The notes under the pieces are model-generated. The model saw only the letters and a list, made by a program, of their open reading frames with translations, ran no database searches and was not told the origin of the DNA. The translations under genes and the position numbers were made by a program. A stretch of DNA of 64,000 nucleotides, taken from positions 3,181,589 through 3,245,588 of the forward strand of contig NZ_KB455575.1 of assembly GCF_000341735.1 (NCBI RefSeq). The letters are read 5' to 3'. The DNA comes from Methylotuvimicrobium buryatense 5G (GTDB lineage: Bacteria > Pseudomonadota > Gammaproteobacteria > Methylococcales > Methylomonadaceae). This document shows, piece after piece, positions 54,235 through 64,000 of this stretch (positions within the stretch are counted from its first letter, which is position 1; each line of letters opens with the position of its first letter).

Positions 54235-54452
54235 TCAGCAATTCCCAGTTTGAGCAGTTTCGCCGATTTTAGGGTGTGGGGTATGCCTGTCGAGGAACGC
54301 CGTAAACCCATCCATGGGGGCTTGGCGGCAGCTCGAAAGCCACGGATGGCGTGAATGCGGATTTTGCATGGAGCAAAAATCTGCCCCTGCTGCCGACATC
54401 CTCGCCAAGCATACCCCACACCCTTTTTGATCTCCAAATTGGGAATTGCTGG
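54235..54452 (+). mobile_element. Repeat family B, copy 2: MITE with 10-bp target duplication
   Basis: Ends CAGCAATTCCCAGTTTG and CAAATTGGGAATTGCTG, the same as copy 1. It is flanked by the direct repeat GTTTTCTAAT, immediately before and after. It lacks about 10 bp of the copy 1 middle. It has no coding capacity. Together with A7 it fills the 825-bp gap between dsbB and the SDR gene, where no gene is supported. Confidence 0.9.
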
Positions 54453-54523
54453 TTTTCTAATCCAGTTAATGATTAAAAAATATCAAAACAATAGCGGGAC
54501 TGGAGTGCTCTTCATGGTAAGAA

Positions 54524-54683
54524 TATACCTTTCGCACTTCAAATTTCGGCAGTGCCTTAGGAGGCGCCGGAGTGCTCGGCAAAGGCTTTGCCAGCATGGA
54601 GCTGGCATAGAAGCCTACTGGACGTATTCACGGCGTCCTTTGACGGACACCCCGGCGCCGAAATTTGACCAACAAAGGGTATA
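54524..54683 (+). repeat. Repeat family A, copy 7 (160 bp)
   Basis: A full copy with TATACCTTTCGCACTTC at the left and AACAAAGGGTATA at the right. CCATGGAGCTGG/CATGGATGCTGG variants separate A copies into two subtypes; this one is of the first. It is 30 bp beyond the stop of the minus-strand SDR gene. Confidence 0.85.
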
Positions 54684-54712
54684 AAATGCTTTTTATCAAA
54701 ATAATGAATCAT

Positions 54713-55429
54713 TCACGATTTTTTGAATTTAACCACTTTATTCAGCGGGCTTAAGTTAATTTCATCGACGACGATGTTAGCATTCGAATGCAGAATATAC
54801 AGCACCGCATCGGCAACATCTTCGGGCTCGATAGCTTGTCCGGCCTCGCCGCCGGGCCCAAAGGACAAGTTCTCGAAAAACGGCGTATTGACCATGCCCG
54901 GATTGATCAGCGCAATCCTAACACGGCTTTTCGAACATTCCTCGCGTAACGCCTGAGTAAATCCGCGCACGGCGAATTTACTCGCGCAGTATACCGCGCC
55001 TTTGCGGCTTCCCTTGAGCGCCGCTTCCGAGCCGATAAAAATCAGATCGCCCCTCGCTTGTTTTTTTAAACCCGGCAATAATGCGCGCGTCAAAAACGCT
55101 TGCCCGGTAAAATTGACCGTCATCAATGATTCGATCGCGGCAAACGAAAACTCCTCCAACGAACCGAAGCGGCCCGCACCGGCACAAAAAACCGCTGCAT
55201 CGATTTCAGGATGATGCTTGCTCAACTGGGCCGCTTGGTCTGCCAAACCCGTCAAATGACTCAAATCCATTTGCACCGCCGTAAAATTCGACATCGACGA
55301 TTGAAAACGATCGGCATCACGCGATACGCCAAGCACATGATGACCTTCGCCCAATAATTTTCTAGCCACCGCTCGTCCGATTCCGGAACTGGCACCAGTT
55401 ACCAGAATCGTTCTTTTCACAAACGACAT
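54713..55429 (-). CDS. Short-chain dehydrogenase/reductase
   Basis: A 238-residue SDR oxidoreductase. NAD(P)-binding TGASSGIGRAVARKLL (about 11-26), the FCAGAG segment, catalytic Ser (IFIGSEAALKGSRKG) and YCASK (the Tyr-x3-Lys pair) are present. The substrate cannot be told. It overlaps the upstream radical SAM gene by 13 bp, so the two are co-expressed. Confidence 0.88.
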   Translation of the reverse strand: MSFVKRTILVTGASSGIGRAVARKLLGEGHHVLGVSRDADRFQSSMSNFTAVQMDLSHLTGLADQAAQLSKHHPEIDAAVFCAGAGRFGSLEEFSFAAIESLMTVNFTGQAFLTRALLPGLKKQARGDLIFIGSEAALKGSRKGAVYCASKFAVRGFTQALREECSKSRVRIALINPGMVNTPFFENLSFGPGGEAGQAIEPEDVADAVLYILHSNANIVVDEINLSPLNKVVKFKKS

Positions 55430-56409
55430 GGAAAAAATTTATCCTCGGGTATGTAGGCCGATAACTGCTCGCTACAAAAGTCCATCATCTCCTGTTCTAA
55501 ATCCTGGCGATAAGACACCATGCCCTGCTGATTGACCAAGGGTCCCGCGAAAAGTTTTTCTTCCGGATACAGTTTATGCATTTTTTTGTAATTGTTCTCC
55601 GGCAATCGAAAAACGCCTAAGCTAACCGAATGCAAGTTCTCAGGATCAATGCGCTTGAAAACCTGTTCGAACAATTGCCGGTAATGCCGCCGGAAATCGT
55701 CGGTATAGATCAAAGGATCGAAACGTAAGCCCAACGGCCAACCTTGTGCTTGTAGTTTGCCCATCGCCTCGATCCGTTTTGCCACGGACGGTGCGCCTGC
55801 CTCAACCTTATCCGCAATCGCTTCCGGCGATAAACTGAAGGCGACGATGCAGCGCGCTAAAGGCTCTCGGTCTAATAGGCCCCTAACCTGTGTACTTTTT
55901 GTTCTCAACTCCAGCCAGGCATTGTCCAGACCGGCAAAAACCGGTAGAAATTCTTCGACAAAACCGGTAACCGGTTCCAGCGCCAAGCTGTCGCAATCGT
56001 AACCCGAAAAAAAATAAAACCGCTCATCCGGATTTTCTGTGCAAATTTGCTTGATCTCACTCTGGAAATCCTCGTAATTGACAAACAAGACATAATGAGC
56101 CGACTGATACATTCCCTGTAAAAAACAATAGCGGCAATCATACAGGCAATTGAGCATGTGCGAAAAATAATAATTTTTTCCGGCGCCTATGCCGTAACCG
56201 GCCGGGGCTTCCAATACAAACCGCCGATACTTTTCAGCCAAAATCAGTGCCGGCTGCTGTTTTTGCAAGCGGAAGTTTTGCGCCTTCGGATTGAATACCT
56301 CACCGAAACGTGCGCAGCTGATCGTTTGCGCCTTAGGAAATCGTGCGCGTATTGCTTCGACACGCGGGTGCTGGCGAATCGATTCTTCGATGTAGAGAGT
56401 TTGTATCAT
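55417..56409 (-). CDS. Spore-photoproduct-lyase-like radical SAM protein
   Basis: A 330-residue protein of the SPL family. The 4Fe-4S motif is CLYDCRYC (C88, C92, C95), then FLQGMYQ and FFSGYDCDSLALEPVTGF. The family includes the spore DNA repair enzyme, but in non-sporulating proteobacteria these homologues have no proved substrate. Operon with the SDR gene (13-bp overlap). Confidence 0.85.
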   Translation of the reverse strand: MIQTLYIEESIRQHPRVEAIRARFPKAQTISCARFGEVFNPKAQNFRLQKQQPALILAEKYRRFVLEAPAGYGIGAGKNYYFSHMLNCLYDCRYCFLQGMYQSAHYVLFVNYEDFQSEIKQICTENPDERFYFFSGYDCDSLALEPVTGFVEEFLPVFAGLDNAWLELRTKSTQVRGLLDREPLARCIVAFSLSPEAIADKVEAGAPSVAKRIEAMGKLQAQGWPLGLRFDPLIYTDDFRRHYRQLFEQVFKRIDPENLHSVSLGVFRLPENNYKKMHKLYPEEKLFAGPLVNQQGMVSYRQDLEQEMMDFCSEQLSAYIPEDKFFPCRL

Positions 56410-56460
56410 TACCAGAGTTTAACGCAAACCATAAAATCATGTCAGCGCTTTGATACACGA

Positions 56461-57066
56461 CAGCAATTCACAATTAGAGGTTAAAAAAGGGTGTGGAGCA
56501 CAGGGTAAACGCATTAAAATAATTAACATATCAATATGTTATCCTGTTGCTTAGAACGCTTAGTCAATTCGGTTTAACTTATGGTGCCCCTCCCTGGGCC
56601 CCGTTAGGCCGCGCCGAGCACTGGCGATTTTGCCGAGAATAGCCCGTTAGGGGAGCGGCAGGGATGCCGCTCGTTTTCGGAGGGCTAAGGATTGCCCTTC
56701 CGAAAACCCTCGGCAAAATCGTCAGCGCGCAGGATGCAGCGGCCTCCGGGTGTCTTTTCTTTTGGATACTTTTCTTTGGACAAGCAAAGAAAAGTATCGC
56801 GGTTGTCGGTCCGCGAACCGACTACACATAAGCGTCGCGATAGCGACACAAAGCCTTATTTAGGTTTCAAACAAACCAAATCTTATAGTTAACCAGGAAA
56901 AAAAGAATATTTTAACTATCTGATTTTCTATAGTGTTTTAATGCGTTTGCCCTGGTGTGGAGCATGCTTGGCGAGGATGTCGGCGGCAGGGACGAGCTCA
57001 CGGCGTTCCTCGACAGGCATGCCCCCGCCCTAAACTGCGTAAACATGTTCAAACTGAGAATTACTG
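56461..57066 (-). mobile_element. Repeat family B, copy 4, interrupted by a 454-bp element
   Basis: The left end CAGCAATTCACAATTAGAGG and the right end CAAACTGAGAATTACTG are diverged family B termini. The inner family B word GGTGTGGAGCATGCTTGG is split after GAGCA by the element at 56501-56954. The copy is in reverse orientation. Target duplication is no longer clear, so it is older than copies 1 and 2. Confidence 0.8.
56501..56954. mobile_element. 454-bp structured non-autonomous element nested in a family B repeat
   Basis: Terminal inverted repeats CAGGGTAAACGCATTAAAA and, reversed, CAGGGCAAACGCATTAAAA (one mismatch). Flanking direct repeats GTGTGGAGCA at 56491-56500 and 56955-56964 prove insertion into the family B copy. 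Inside are strong inverted repeats: GATACTTTTCTTTG with CAAAGAAAAGTATC (6-base loop), GCGATTTTGCCGAG with CTCGGCAAAATCG and GAGCGGCA/TGCCGCTC. No protein is encoded. Confidence 0.88.
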
Positions 57067-57214
57067 GATATAAAGACGCCTTGATCATAAATAGCATTGC
57101 CGTACCGTAAAGACAAAAACCGTCAATGAACAAACTACACAGACCTTGCGATTTCTGACACAATCCCCATATCGGGTTAAAATACCGTAACCTTTGAAAC
57201 CATATCTCAACATC

Positions 57215-58042
57215 ATGAAAACGAAAAAAATCGGATTTATCGGGGGCGGCAATATGGCCTCCAGCCTTATCACGGGCTTGATTGCCAGCGGCCACTCACC
57301 TTCCCAAATATGGGTTTCGGATGTCAATCAAGATGCCCTTAAAACGCTGGCCAACAATTTAAATATTAATATTTCCGTTGCCAATGAAGCCGTCATCGAA
57401 GAAGTCGACGTCGTCGTGCTTGCAGTCAAGCCCCAGGTACTACGCGAAGTGGCGGAAAACTGCGTGGCCGTCATCAAGAATAAGCGTCCGCTGGTCGTAT
57501 CGATCGCCGCAGGCATCGCTCAAGAGAGCCTGAGTCGCTGGCTAGGTACCGAAGTCGCCGTAGTTCGCTGCATGCCCAATACACCGTCCTTGGTGTTGAC
57601 CGGCGCGACGGGCTTGCATGCCAATACGAATGTCGACGAAGAACAACGCGACTTGGCTGAAAATATTCTACGCTCGGTCGGCGTTGCGCTGTGGGTCGAT
57701 CAAGAATCGGAACTCGATGCGGTTACTGCGGTATCGGGCAGCGGCCCGGCCTATTATTTTTTACTGATGGAAGCGATGGAACAAGCCGCATTGTCTTTGG
57801 GCATGCAGGAACACACGGCCCGTTTACTAATTCAGCAAACCGCGCTCGGCGCCGCTAAAATCGCACTCGAATCGAACGAGTCACCCGAACAATTACGCAA
57901 ACGCGTTACCTCACCGGGCGGCACCACCGAACAAGCAATCGAAGCTTTCGAACAAGGCGGCTTCAGAGAGTTGGTCGCCAAAGCCGTACTCGCCGCACAT
58001 AGCCGCTCGATCGAAATGTCCAAACAATTGGGAGAACAATGA
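57215..58042 (+). CDS. proC: Pyrroline-5-carboxylate reductase
   Basis: A 275-residue NADPH-dependent enzyme that completes proline synthesis. The start is set at 57215 (MKTKKIGFIGGGNMASSLIT); the frame extends upstream to a TTG with no support. Family features: IGFIGGGNMA, VLAVKPQVL, CMPNTPSLVLTGATGL, VSGSGPAYYFLLMEA and VTSPGGTTEQAIE. It overlaps yggT by ATGA. Confidence 0.96.
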   Translation: MKTKKIGFIGGGNMASSLITGLIASGHSPSQIWVSDVNQDALKTLANNLNINISVANEAVIEEVDVVVLAVKPQVLREVAENCVAVIKNKRPLVVSIAAGIAQESLSRWLGTEVAVVRCMPNTPSLVLTGATGLHANTNVDEEQRDLAENILRSVGVALWVDQESELDAVTAVSGSGPAYYFLLMEAMEQAALSLGMQEHTARLLIQQTALGAAKIALESNESPEQLRKRVTSPGGTTEQAIEAFEQGGFRELVAKAVLAAHSRSIEMSKQLGEQ

Positions 58043-58617
58043 TGGATTCGAATTATATGTCTAATCCGGTCATTTTTTTAATCGATACGGTTTTTTCGTT
58101 ATACATTCTGGCCGTCATGCTGCGCTTCCTTCTGCAGTGGTGTAAAGCCGAATATTACAATCCGATATCGCAATTTTTGGTCAAAATTACTCACCCACCG
58201 CTTCGACTCATGCGCCGCTTCATTCCACCGGTAGGTCAAATCGATACCTCCTCGTTGGTTTTGGTCATGGCTTTGCAGATGCTTGCCGATTTTTCGATCT
58301 TGCTTTTGAAAGGCATCATGATCAGCGTTGGCGCATTGATTGTTTTATCGTTTACGCAACTGGTTTCGTTGCTGTTCAACATTTTTATTTTTGCGATTTT
58401 TGCCCGGGCGATTCTAAGCTGGGTCAATCCCGGCTCTTTCGATGCCGCCTCGTCGATATTACATAGCTTGACCGAGCCCCTGCTCGATACTTGCCGTAAA
58501 TTCATCCCCGATATCGGCGGCGTCGATTTATCGCCGCTAGCCGCGCTGGTGTTATTGCAACTAGCTAAAATGGTTATTTTGCCGCCTTTGCATCAATTAG
58601 CCGGTCTGATTGGCTGA
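58039..58617 (+). CDS. yggT: YggT family membrane protein
   Basis: A 192-residue protein with two YggT units, each of two helices (first about 10-30 and 75-105, second about 108-140 and 160-185). The repeated motif PLRLMRRFIPPVGQIDTSSL and PLLDTCRKFIPDIGGVDLSP is clear. Members are linked to osmotic tolerance and, in other bacteria, cell division. Coupled to proC by ATGA; a family B repeat begins 13 bp after its stop. Confidence 0.93.
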   Translation: MMDSNYMSNPVIFLIDTVFSLYILAVMLRFLLQWCKAEYYNPISQFLVKITHPPLRLMRRFIPPVGQIDTSSLVLVMALQMLADFSILLLKGIMISVGALIVLSFTQLVSLLFNIFIFAIFARAILSWVNPGSFDAASSILHSLTEPLLDTCRKFIPDIGGVDLSPLAALVLLQLAKMVILPPLHQLAGLIG

Positions 58618-58629
58618 ACTGGTTTTGTT

Positions 58630-58843
58630 CAGCCATTCCAAATTTGGAGATCAAAAAAGGTGTGGAGTGTGCTTGGCGAGGATGTCGGCAGCAGGGGCAG
58701 ATTTTTGCTCCTGCAAAATCTGCATTCACACCATCCTTGGTGCTTAGCTGCCGCCAAGCCCCCATGGATGGGTTTACGGCGTTCCTCGACAGGCATACCC
58801 CACACCCTAAAATCGGCGAAAATGCTCAAACTGGGAATTGCTG
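58630..58843 (-). mobile_element. Repeat family B, copy 3
   Basis: Reverse orientation: left CAGCCATTCCAAATTTGG, right CAAACTGGGAATTGCTG. The GCAGATTTTTGCTCCTGCAA stem and the CCCATGGATGGGTTTACGGC core match copies 1 and 2. No target duplication is seen. The remainder of 58618-59077 contains no supported gene. Confidence 0.85.
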
Positions 58844-59077
58844 TTAACAACGACTCATCGCTGCATACGATTCACTTACGTTATATACTTAGCTGATTTC
58901 CGGCGAAAAATATACCGTATGCCTGATTTTTTGCCTATCTACCGCGCTCAAAATGGTTACATAGCTTCGCTTAACGCTCTTTTTTGCGCCTTGCATAGGG
59001 GAAAATACGCCATCCTGGCATATTTATAATAATAATCGTCTTATTCTTCTTTTGATCAGCTGTTGCTGTAGCCGCCT

Positions 59078-60979
<1,902 letters not shown>

Positions 60980-63523
60980 TTAAAAAGGTAAAACTAGCTG
61001 TGGCTCGATACTCGCGATCAATGTCTTGAACTCCTTTTGAATTCGGCGCATCGCTTGCTCGCTATCGGCTTCGAAACGGACCACTAATGAAGGCGTGGTA
61101 TTCGATGCTCTAACTAGCCCCCAACCATCGGAAAAATCGACCCGTAATCCATCGATGTTGGTGATTTTCCCATCTTTGAAATCGGCCTTGGCAAATAACC
61201 GTTCAATAAAGTCAAAATTTTCGCCCTCTTTCATTGAAACGAGCAATTCCGGTGTATTAAGGCTTTCCGGAAACTCGGCAAAAATTTCGGCACTGGTTCT
61301 GGCATCCGAGGACAAAATCTCAATTAGACGCGCCGCTGAATATAAAGCGTCATCAAACCCGTACCATCGGTCATTAAAAAAGATATGCCCGCTCATCTCT
61401 CCAGCTAATTTAGCACCGGTTTCTTTGACTTTTGCCTTCATATAAGAGTGGCCGGTTTTCCACATTAAGGCTCGACCGCCGTATTTGGCGATCTGCTCGG
61501 CCAAATGCCTAGAGCATTTAACATCGTAAACAATCTGCGCACCGGGCTTTCTTGCCAAGACATCCTTGGCAAACAGCATCATCAGCCGATCCGGCCATAT
61601 AATTTTGCCGTTTGAATCGACCACCCCAAGACGGTCTCCATCACCGTCGAAAGCGATGCCGATGTCCGCTTCATAATGTTGTACCGCAGCAATTAAGTCT
61701 TCCAAATTTTCCGGAACGCTTGGATCCGGATGGTGATTGGGAAAACTGCCATCGACATCGCAAAACAATTCGACGACTTCGCAACCCAGCGTCTTAAACA
61801 GTATCGGTGCAATATCTCCGGCCACGCCGTTCCCACAATCCAATACGATTTTCATCGGCCTGACCAAATGTACATCTTCGGCGACAATACCGATGTATTC
61901 ATTAACAAACATGCTGTTCTGGTCGACCGTACCGCCTACCTCAACGGCATAATCTTGTTTATCGATGATGTTTTTAAGCTTCGCGACACGCTGCCCTGCC
62001 AAGGTTTCACCCTTAATCACCATTTTCATGCCGTTGTATTCTGCCGGATTATGACTCCCGGTAATCATTAACCCGGTCCGTCCTTCGGTATGTTGCGTAA
62101 CGAAATACAGAATAGGTGTCGGCACCATGCCCAAATCGAGGACATCCCGCCCTGTCGAAACAATGCCATTGATCACGGCATCCGCCAATTCGGGACTGGA
62201 ATGGCGCCCATCACGTCCGACCACGACAATGTTACAATCCGCTTTTCTCACTTCCGTACCAAACGCGCGGCCAATATCATAAGCCAGTTCGGTTGTCAGC
62301 GTTTTGCCGACCACGCCCCGTATATCATAGGCTCTAAATACTTCTCCGCTCCCCTCGTGCAACGGTGCCGTCGCTTTTGAAATAGGGGAGGGTTTTGGCT
62401 GCTCGGGAACCGGAGTTGGTTTCGCTTCTGGTAACGGCATATCCCAATCGACATCCGGCATTGAGACTGGACTGGTTTCGGCATCGCCTGCTTTAGCGTT
62501 TTCAACAATTTCTTCAATCGCAAAATCGGATTCTTCAAAAAATCCGTCAAAATCGGCTTCGCTTTCATTAGCAATCGCAACGACGTCGTCTCCTTGATGA
62601 TCCAATACTCGCTTGAATTGTACCAGTGTGGAAATAATGACACTCATCTCACTCAAATTTACCGGATAATTACCATACGCATTTCCGGTCATTAGATCCT
62701 TGACGGCTTTTAAAACAATACTTTGGTCGTGGCTTAAAATATTGGCACTTTTCCGATAGCCTACAAAAAACGCAAGACAAACCAACAGCACCGCTATTAA
62801 CATAATTGCCGCAATCAACCCTACATCCGAAGAGCTCCCCCCTATCTGATACCAAACCTGAACTTGCCATGCCGTGTGAGCAACAGGCATCTGCACACTA
62901 GCAGCATCGCCGATAAGCGCTCGGTTTCCAACCGCTGCCAACTCGAAGTCACCCTGCCTCAATTGAATCAACTGATTGCCGATAGAGCTAGGCTTAATGC
63001 TGTTATTAATAAAGTCATAACTCAAACTGGCCAATATGACACCCGCCACGCGGCCGCTTTCTTCAATTCTAGCCGTTATCGCAAGATGCCGGTTAGCACC
63101 CTCCCCTTGAATCAAGGGTTGAGGATTCCCGCTAAAGGTTTCCTTAACCATGTCCAAATCGGCAAAGCCCATGTGCGGAACATGTTCGGTATCCAAATCG
63201 TTTATGCCTGGCAGCAATAATCTGATCTTTAATGCGCCCGGCAAATATTTTTCCAATTGTGCTTCTAACGCTCGAATCCGGCCCCTGTCTCTGTTTTCCA
63301 TTGCCTCTATTACAGTCGGATCTCGAGCCATTTTGTCGATTGCGCTAGCCAATTGTTCGATTTGTTTTGAAATACCTAATGCGGTACCGGCAGCCAGAGC
63401 CATTGCTGAATCATGCTTAGCTTCCTTGATGCTGGAGTCATTAGCCCAATAAATCGCTCCTCCTGTCAATAGCACCACAAATGCCGCAATGATCGACAGC
63501 GGTAAGAATATACGCTCCATCAA
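60980..63523 (-). CDS. algC: Phosphomannomutase/phosphoglucomutase with N-terminal membrane-anchored domain
   Basis: An 847-residue protein. Residues 1-255 contain two membrane helices (about 5-25 and 232-256) around a periplasmic Cache-like sensor region. A linker of about 130 residues (acidic, then proline-rich: MPLPEAKPTPVPEQPKPSPI) joins it to a complete AlgC-type mutase: active-site Ser in MITGSHNPAEYNG, metal loop DGDGDRLGVVD, sugar loop GEMSGHIFFND and the phosphate loop in the last domain. It makes mannose-1-P or glucose-1-P for LPS and exopolysaccharide. Extended N-termini are also annotated for some Pseudomonas AlgC. The sensor part may anchor or control the enzyme. Confidence 0.92.
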   Translation of the reverse strand: MMERIFLPLSIIAAFVVLLTGGAIYWANDSSIKEAKHDSAMALAAGTALGISKQIEQLASAIDKMARDPTVIEAMENRDRGRIRALEAQLEKYLPGALKIRLLLPGINDLDTEHVPHMGFADLDMVKETFSGNPQPLIQGEGANRHLAITARIEESGRVAGVILASLSYDFINNSIKPSSIGNQLIQLRQGDFELAAVGNRALIGDAASVQMPVAHTAWQVQVWYQIGGSSSDVGLIAAIMLIAVLLVCLAFFVGYRKSANILSHDQSIVLKAVKDLMTGNAYGNYPVNLSEMSVIISTLVQFKRVLDHQGDDVVAIANESEADFDGFFEESDFAIEEIVENAKAGDAETSPVSMPDVDWDMPLPEAKPTPVPEQPKPSPISKATAPLHEGSGEVFRAYDIRGVVGKTLTTELAYDIGRAFGTEVRKADCNIVVVGRDGRHSSPELADAVINGIVSTGRDVLDLGMVPTPILYFVTQHTEGRTGLMITGSHNPAEYNGMKMVIKGETLAGQRVAKLKNIIDKQDYAVEVGGTVDQNSMFVNEYIGIVAEDVHLVRPMKIVLDCGNGVAGDIAPILFKTLGCEVVELFCDVDGSFPNHHPDPSVPENLEDLIAAVQHYEADIGIAFDGDGDRLGVVDSNGKIIWPDRLMMLFAKDVLARKPGAQIVYDVKCSRHLAEQIAKYGGRALMWKTGHSYMKAKVKETGAKLAGEMSGHIFFNDRWYGFDDALYSAARLIEILSSDARTSAEIFAEFPESLNTPELLVSMKEGENFDFIERLFAKADFKDGKITNIDGLRVDFSDGWGLVRASNTTPSLVVRFEADSEQAMRRIQKEFKTLIASIEPQLVLPF

Positions 63524-63538
63524 ATGTCCCCTATCAAT

Positions 63539-63994
63539 TTAATGTCGCCCGGTATGTCCGAAACCACCTTCACCTCGAGCACTTTCATCAAACGCGTCGA
63601 CCAACTCGAATTGCGCCTGTTCGACAGGCACGAAAATCATTTGTGCGATTCTTTCCCCGACATTAACGATAAATGCGGTCTGTCCACGATTCCAACAAGA
63701 TACGAAAATCTGTCCCTGATAATCCGAATCGATCAATCCCACGAGATTACCCAAAACGATTCCGTGTTTATGCCCTAATCCCGAGCGAGGCAGGATGATT
63801 GCCGCCATAGTATTATCGGCAATATGAATCGCAATGCCGGTGGGGATCAAGATACTGTCGCCAGGCTTCAATTCGACCGATTCTCTCAAACAGGCCCTCA
63901 AATCCAAACCGGCCGAACCGGTAGTGGCGTATTCAGGCAGAGGAATATCCTTACCCAATCGTTCATCCAGAATTTTTAATTGTATTTTTTTCAT
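63539..63994 (-). CDS. dut: dUTP diphosphatase
   Basis: A 151-residue trimeric dUTPase, complete in the window. The five motifs are visible: [37 protein letters not shown] and [11 protein letters not shown]. It removes dUTP and supplies dUMP for thymidylate. It lies 15 bp before algC in the same operon. Confidence 0.97.
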   Translation of the reverse strand: MKKIQLKILDERLGKDIPLPEYATTGSAGLDLRACLRESVELKPGDSILIPTGIAIHIADNTMAAIILPRSGLGHKHGIVLGNLVGLIDSDYQGQIFVSCWNRGQTAFIVNVGERIAQMIFVPVEQAQFELVDAFDESARGEGGFGHTGRH

Positions 63995-64000
63995 TGATTT

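Noticed and set aside
16941-58843. CRISPR array
   Set aside because: The repeats are 150-230 bp, dispersed and not regularly spaced, with no spacers and no cas genes.

Overview
The window looks like the chromosome of a gammaproteobacterial methanotroph of the Methylococcales (Methylomicrobium/Methylotuvimicrobium-like). This is inferred from the mix of protein families, the dut-algC-argB order, an NdvB-type GH17-GT2 protein and the abundance of short mobile repeats. No methane-oxidation gene is present to prove it.

Layout. Positions 1-7027 are the right end of a genomic island: a frameshifted exported protein, small genes of unknown function, a complete ISL3-family insertion sequence with 8-bp target duplications lying inside an older inverted-repeat element, a one-component regulator (winged HTH, GHKL ATPase, STAS-like DUF4325) with a strong operator palindrome at its start, and a P4-type tyrosine integrase. 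The integrase faces an attachment site that is a copy of the 3' half of tRNA-Thr(CGU), followed by that tRNA's terminator. From 7129 the sequence is backbone: ndvB-like gene, small envelope genes, aquaporin, a beta-helix protein, tpm, mepA and an acyltransferase. Next comes a minus-strand copper cluster (17255-22490): a TauE/SafE-like protein, a Cu(I) P1B-ATPase, an HMA2-like protein and three small proteins, one of which resembles in layout the mycobacterial PacL partners of metal ATPases. Further right are small DUF genes, a lipid-kinase-like/DUF389 fusion with an ABC exporter, aroG with a thiS-thiG fusion, trmB, a bacterial dynamin, pyrE, hemW, a QseBC-like two-component system, a fumarylacetoacetate-hydrolase-family gene, trpE-G-D-C, an AAA ATPase/DUF4276 defence-like pair whose second gene is frameshifted, argS with a SPOR protein, priA, an exported methyltransferase, dsbB, an SDR/radical-SAM pair, proC-yggT, a DUF4124 protein, argB, algC and dut.

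Most intergenic gaps hold short structured repeats. Family A (about 160 bp, ends TATACC/GGTATA) has five full copies, two deletion derivatives and one symmetrical hairpin, with seven copies in the same orientation. Family B (about 215-228 bp, 17-bp terminal inverted repeats) has 9- or 10-bp target duplications in two copies. A third copy is itself split by a 454-bp element with its own 10-bp duplication. Families A, B, C and E share a common core and look like one superfamily of non-autonomous elements. Three genes end inside heptanucleotide repeats that place stop codons in all reading frames.

The strongest candidates for new biology are this repeat superfamily, the copper ATPase/small-membrane-protein cluster, and the island regulator whose palindrome contains its own ribosome-binding site. 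All functions are read from motifs by eye; no database search was run.
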